DNA from: Yoonia litorea
Lineage (GTDB): Bacteria; Pseudomonadota; Alphaproteobacteria; Rhodobacterales; Rhodobacteraceae
Direction of reading: 5' to 3'
Length of the DNA stretch: 64,000 nt
NCBI RefSeq assembly: GCF_900114675.1
Contig: NZ_FOZM01000001.1
Coordinates: 1,488,001 to 1,552,000, forward strand
Both the position numbers and the translations under genes were made by a program. The notes under the pieces were generated by a model. The model was not told the DNA's origin. It saw nothing but the letters and a program-made list of their open reading frames with translations, and ran no database searches. Positions 63,392-64,000 of the stretch are shown here, one piece after another. Numbering within the stretch: the first letter of the stretch is position 1; each line of letters starts with the position of its first letter.

Positions 63392-64000
63392 TCAGAAAGC
63401 GGTCGGCACCTCGATGGACCCGTCGATGATCTGTGCGGCGATCTCGTCAAGCCGGGAGAGCGTTTCCGCAGAGACGTAGGCCCGCGTCACATCGTTGATC
63501 GCAAGGCCGACACCGCCGGTTTCAAGGCCCTGGGCCTCGGCGGTTCCGAACAGGTTCTCGCCTGCCTGAATGCGGGTGACCGCGCTGACCAGTGCATTGT
63601 CGACGTTCTTGAGGACTGACGTAACGATCCGGTTCGCGATTTCGGGGTTTGACTCCGCAAATATCGCGGCCTGGTCCGAATCTACGCCGAACGCCAGCCG
63701 ACCCTGTTCGACCGCTGCCTCGAGCACGCCCTGACCGGTGCCGCCGGCCACGGCAAAGACGATATCGGCGCCCTGTCCGTATTGGGCCAGCGCGATTTCC
63801 TTGCCGATCGCGGGATCGCCGAAATTGTTGGCGTATTGTTCAAGCATGGTTGGACCAGTCAGGACCGATTCCGCGCCGGCCTTGTAGCCTACGAAGAAAT
63901 CCTGAATCACCGGGATCTCCATTCCGCCGACAAAGCCGAGAACCGGATCGGGGTTGAGCGAGTCCGTGGTCTCGGTCGTCAGCGTCGCGGCCAGAACACC
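63392..64000 (-). CDS. BMP-type ABC transporter substrate-binding protein (partial)
   Basis: The C-terminal 202 residues of a Bmp/Med lipoprotein-family binding protein; the gene runs off the right end of the window. GFVGGMEIPVIQDFFVGYKAGAE is the family signature (quoted piece: GGMEIPVIQDFFVGYKAG), followed by ADIVFAVAGGTGQGVLEAA and the GVDSDQA motif. These proteins bind nucleosides or similar ribosides for the ABC system encoded downstream. The signal peptide lies outside the window. Confidence 0.92.
   Translation of the reverse strand, partial: GVLAATLTTETTDSLNPDPVLGFVGGMEIPVIQDFFVGYKAGAESVLTGPTMLEQYANNFGDPAIGKEIALAQYGQGADIVFAVAGGTGQGVLEAAVEQGRLAFGVDSDQAAIFAESNPEIANRIVTSVLKNVDNALVSAVTRIQAGENLFGTAEAQGLETGGVGLAINDVTRAYVSAETLSRLDEIAAQIIDGSIEVPTAF

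Noticed and set aside
61993-63429. 478-codon open frame on the plus strand
   Set aside because: Antisense to the ABC ATPase gene, with Arg/His/Asp/Gly-rich content typical of mirror frames; no domain.

Overview
The window looks like a chromosomal stretch of a Roseobacter-group alphaproteobacterium (Rhodobacterales). The evidence is GC-rich coding sequence, the gene sets cvpA-purF, surE-pcm-nlpD and tatABC-DUF815, abundant TRAP and ABC uptake systems, a DUF3422 gene, and an intergenic repeat style I associate with this group. No rRNA, tRNA or CRISPR array was recognised.

Bases 1-14 kb are mostly housekeeping: cvpA, two small envelope genes, purF, an SDR oxidoreductase, surE-pcm-nlpD, and the convergent tatABC-DUF815 operon. 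A WYL regulator, a PhyH-type dioxygenase, a TauE/SafE exporter and dusA follow. Bases 13.9-21.8 kb form a catabolic and uptake locus. A GntR regulator and a Gfo/Idh/MocA dehydrogenase are divergent from an SsuD-like flavin monooxygenase, an aldo/keto reductase, a flavin reductase and a complete TRAP transporter. Five consecutive small hairpins separate the enzymes from the transporter genes.

Bases 21.8-35.3 kb carry a PfpI-type protein and then the most intriguing pair in the window. One gene encodes a Tat-exported protein with serine at every third residue for 20 triplets. Behind it lies a gene fusing an HPr-kinase-like P-loop domain to a PqqD-like domain. Next come flavocytochrome c sulfide dehydrogenase (fccAB), an FG-GAP propeller protein, a Sel1 protein overlapping divergently with a MauG-like dihaem protein, glycerate kinase, DUF3422, a type III PLP decarboxylase and rluE.

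Bases 35.5-40.3 kb are a decayed satellite-type integrated element: a tyrosine integrase with a stop and a frameshift, an AlpA-like regulator, and a primase-helicase interrupted by an amber codon at an expected Trp. From 40.5 kb to the end the content is accessory. It holds a dimethylglycine-dehydrogenase-like enzyme with a LysR regulator, a haem oxygenase-bacteriophytochrome operon, a VTT-like membrane protein paralogous to one at 1.2 kb, a class A beta-lactamase, a MATE pump, two more LysR regulators, a methyltransferase, and a BMP-type nucleoside ABC transporter ending in an ADP-ribosylglycohydrolase. The gaps of this part hold a dispersed intergenic repeat family that I did not see in the first 35 kb.
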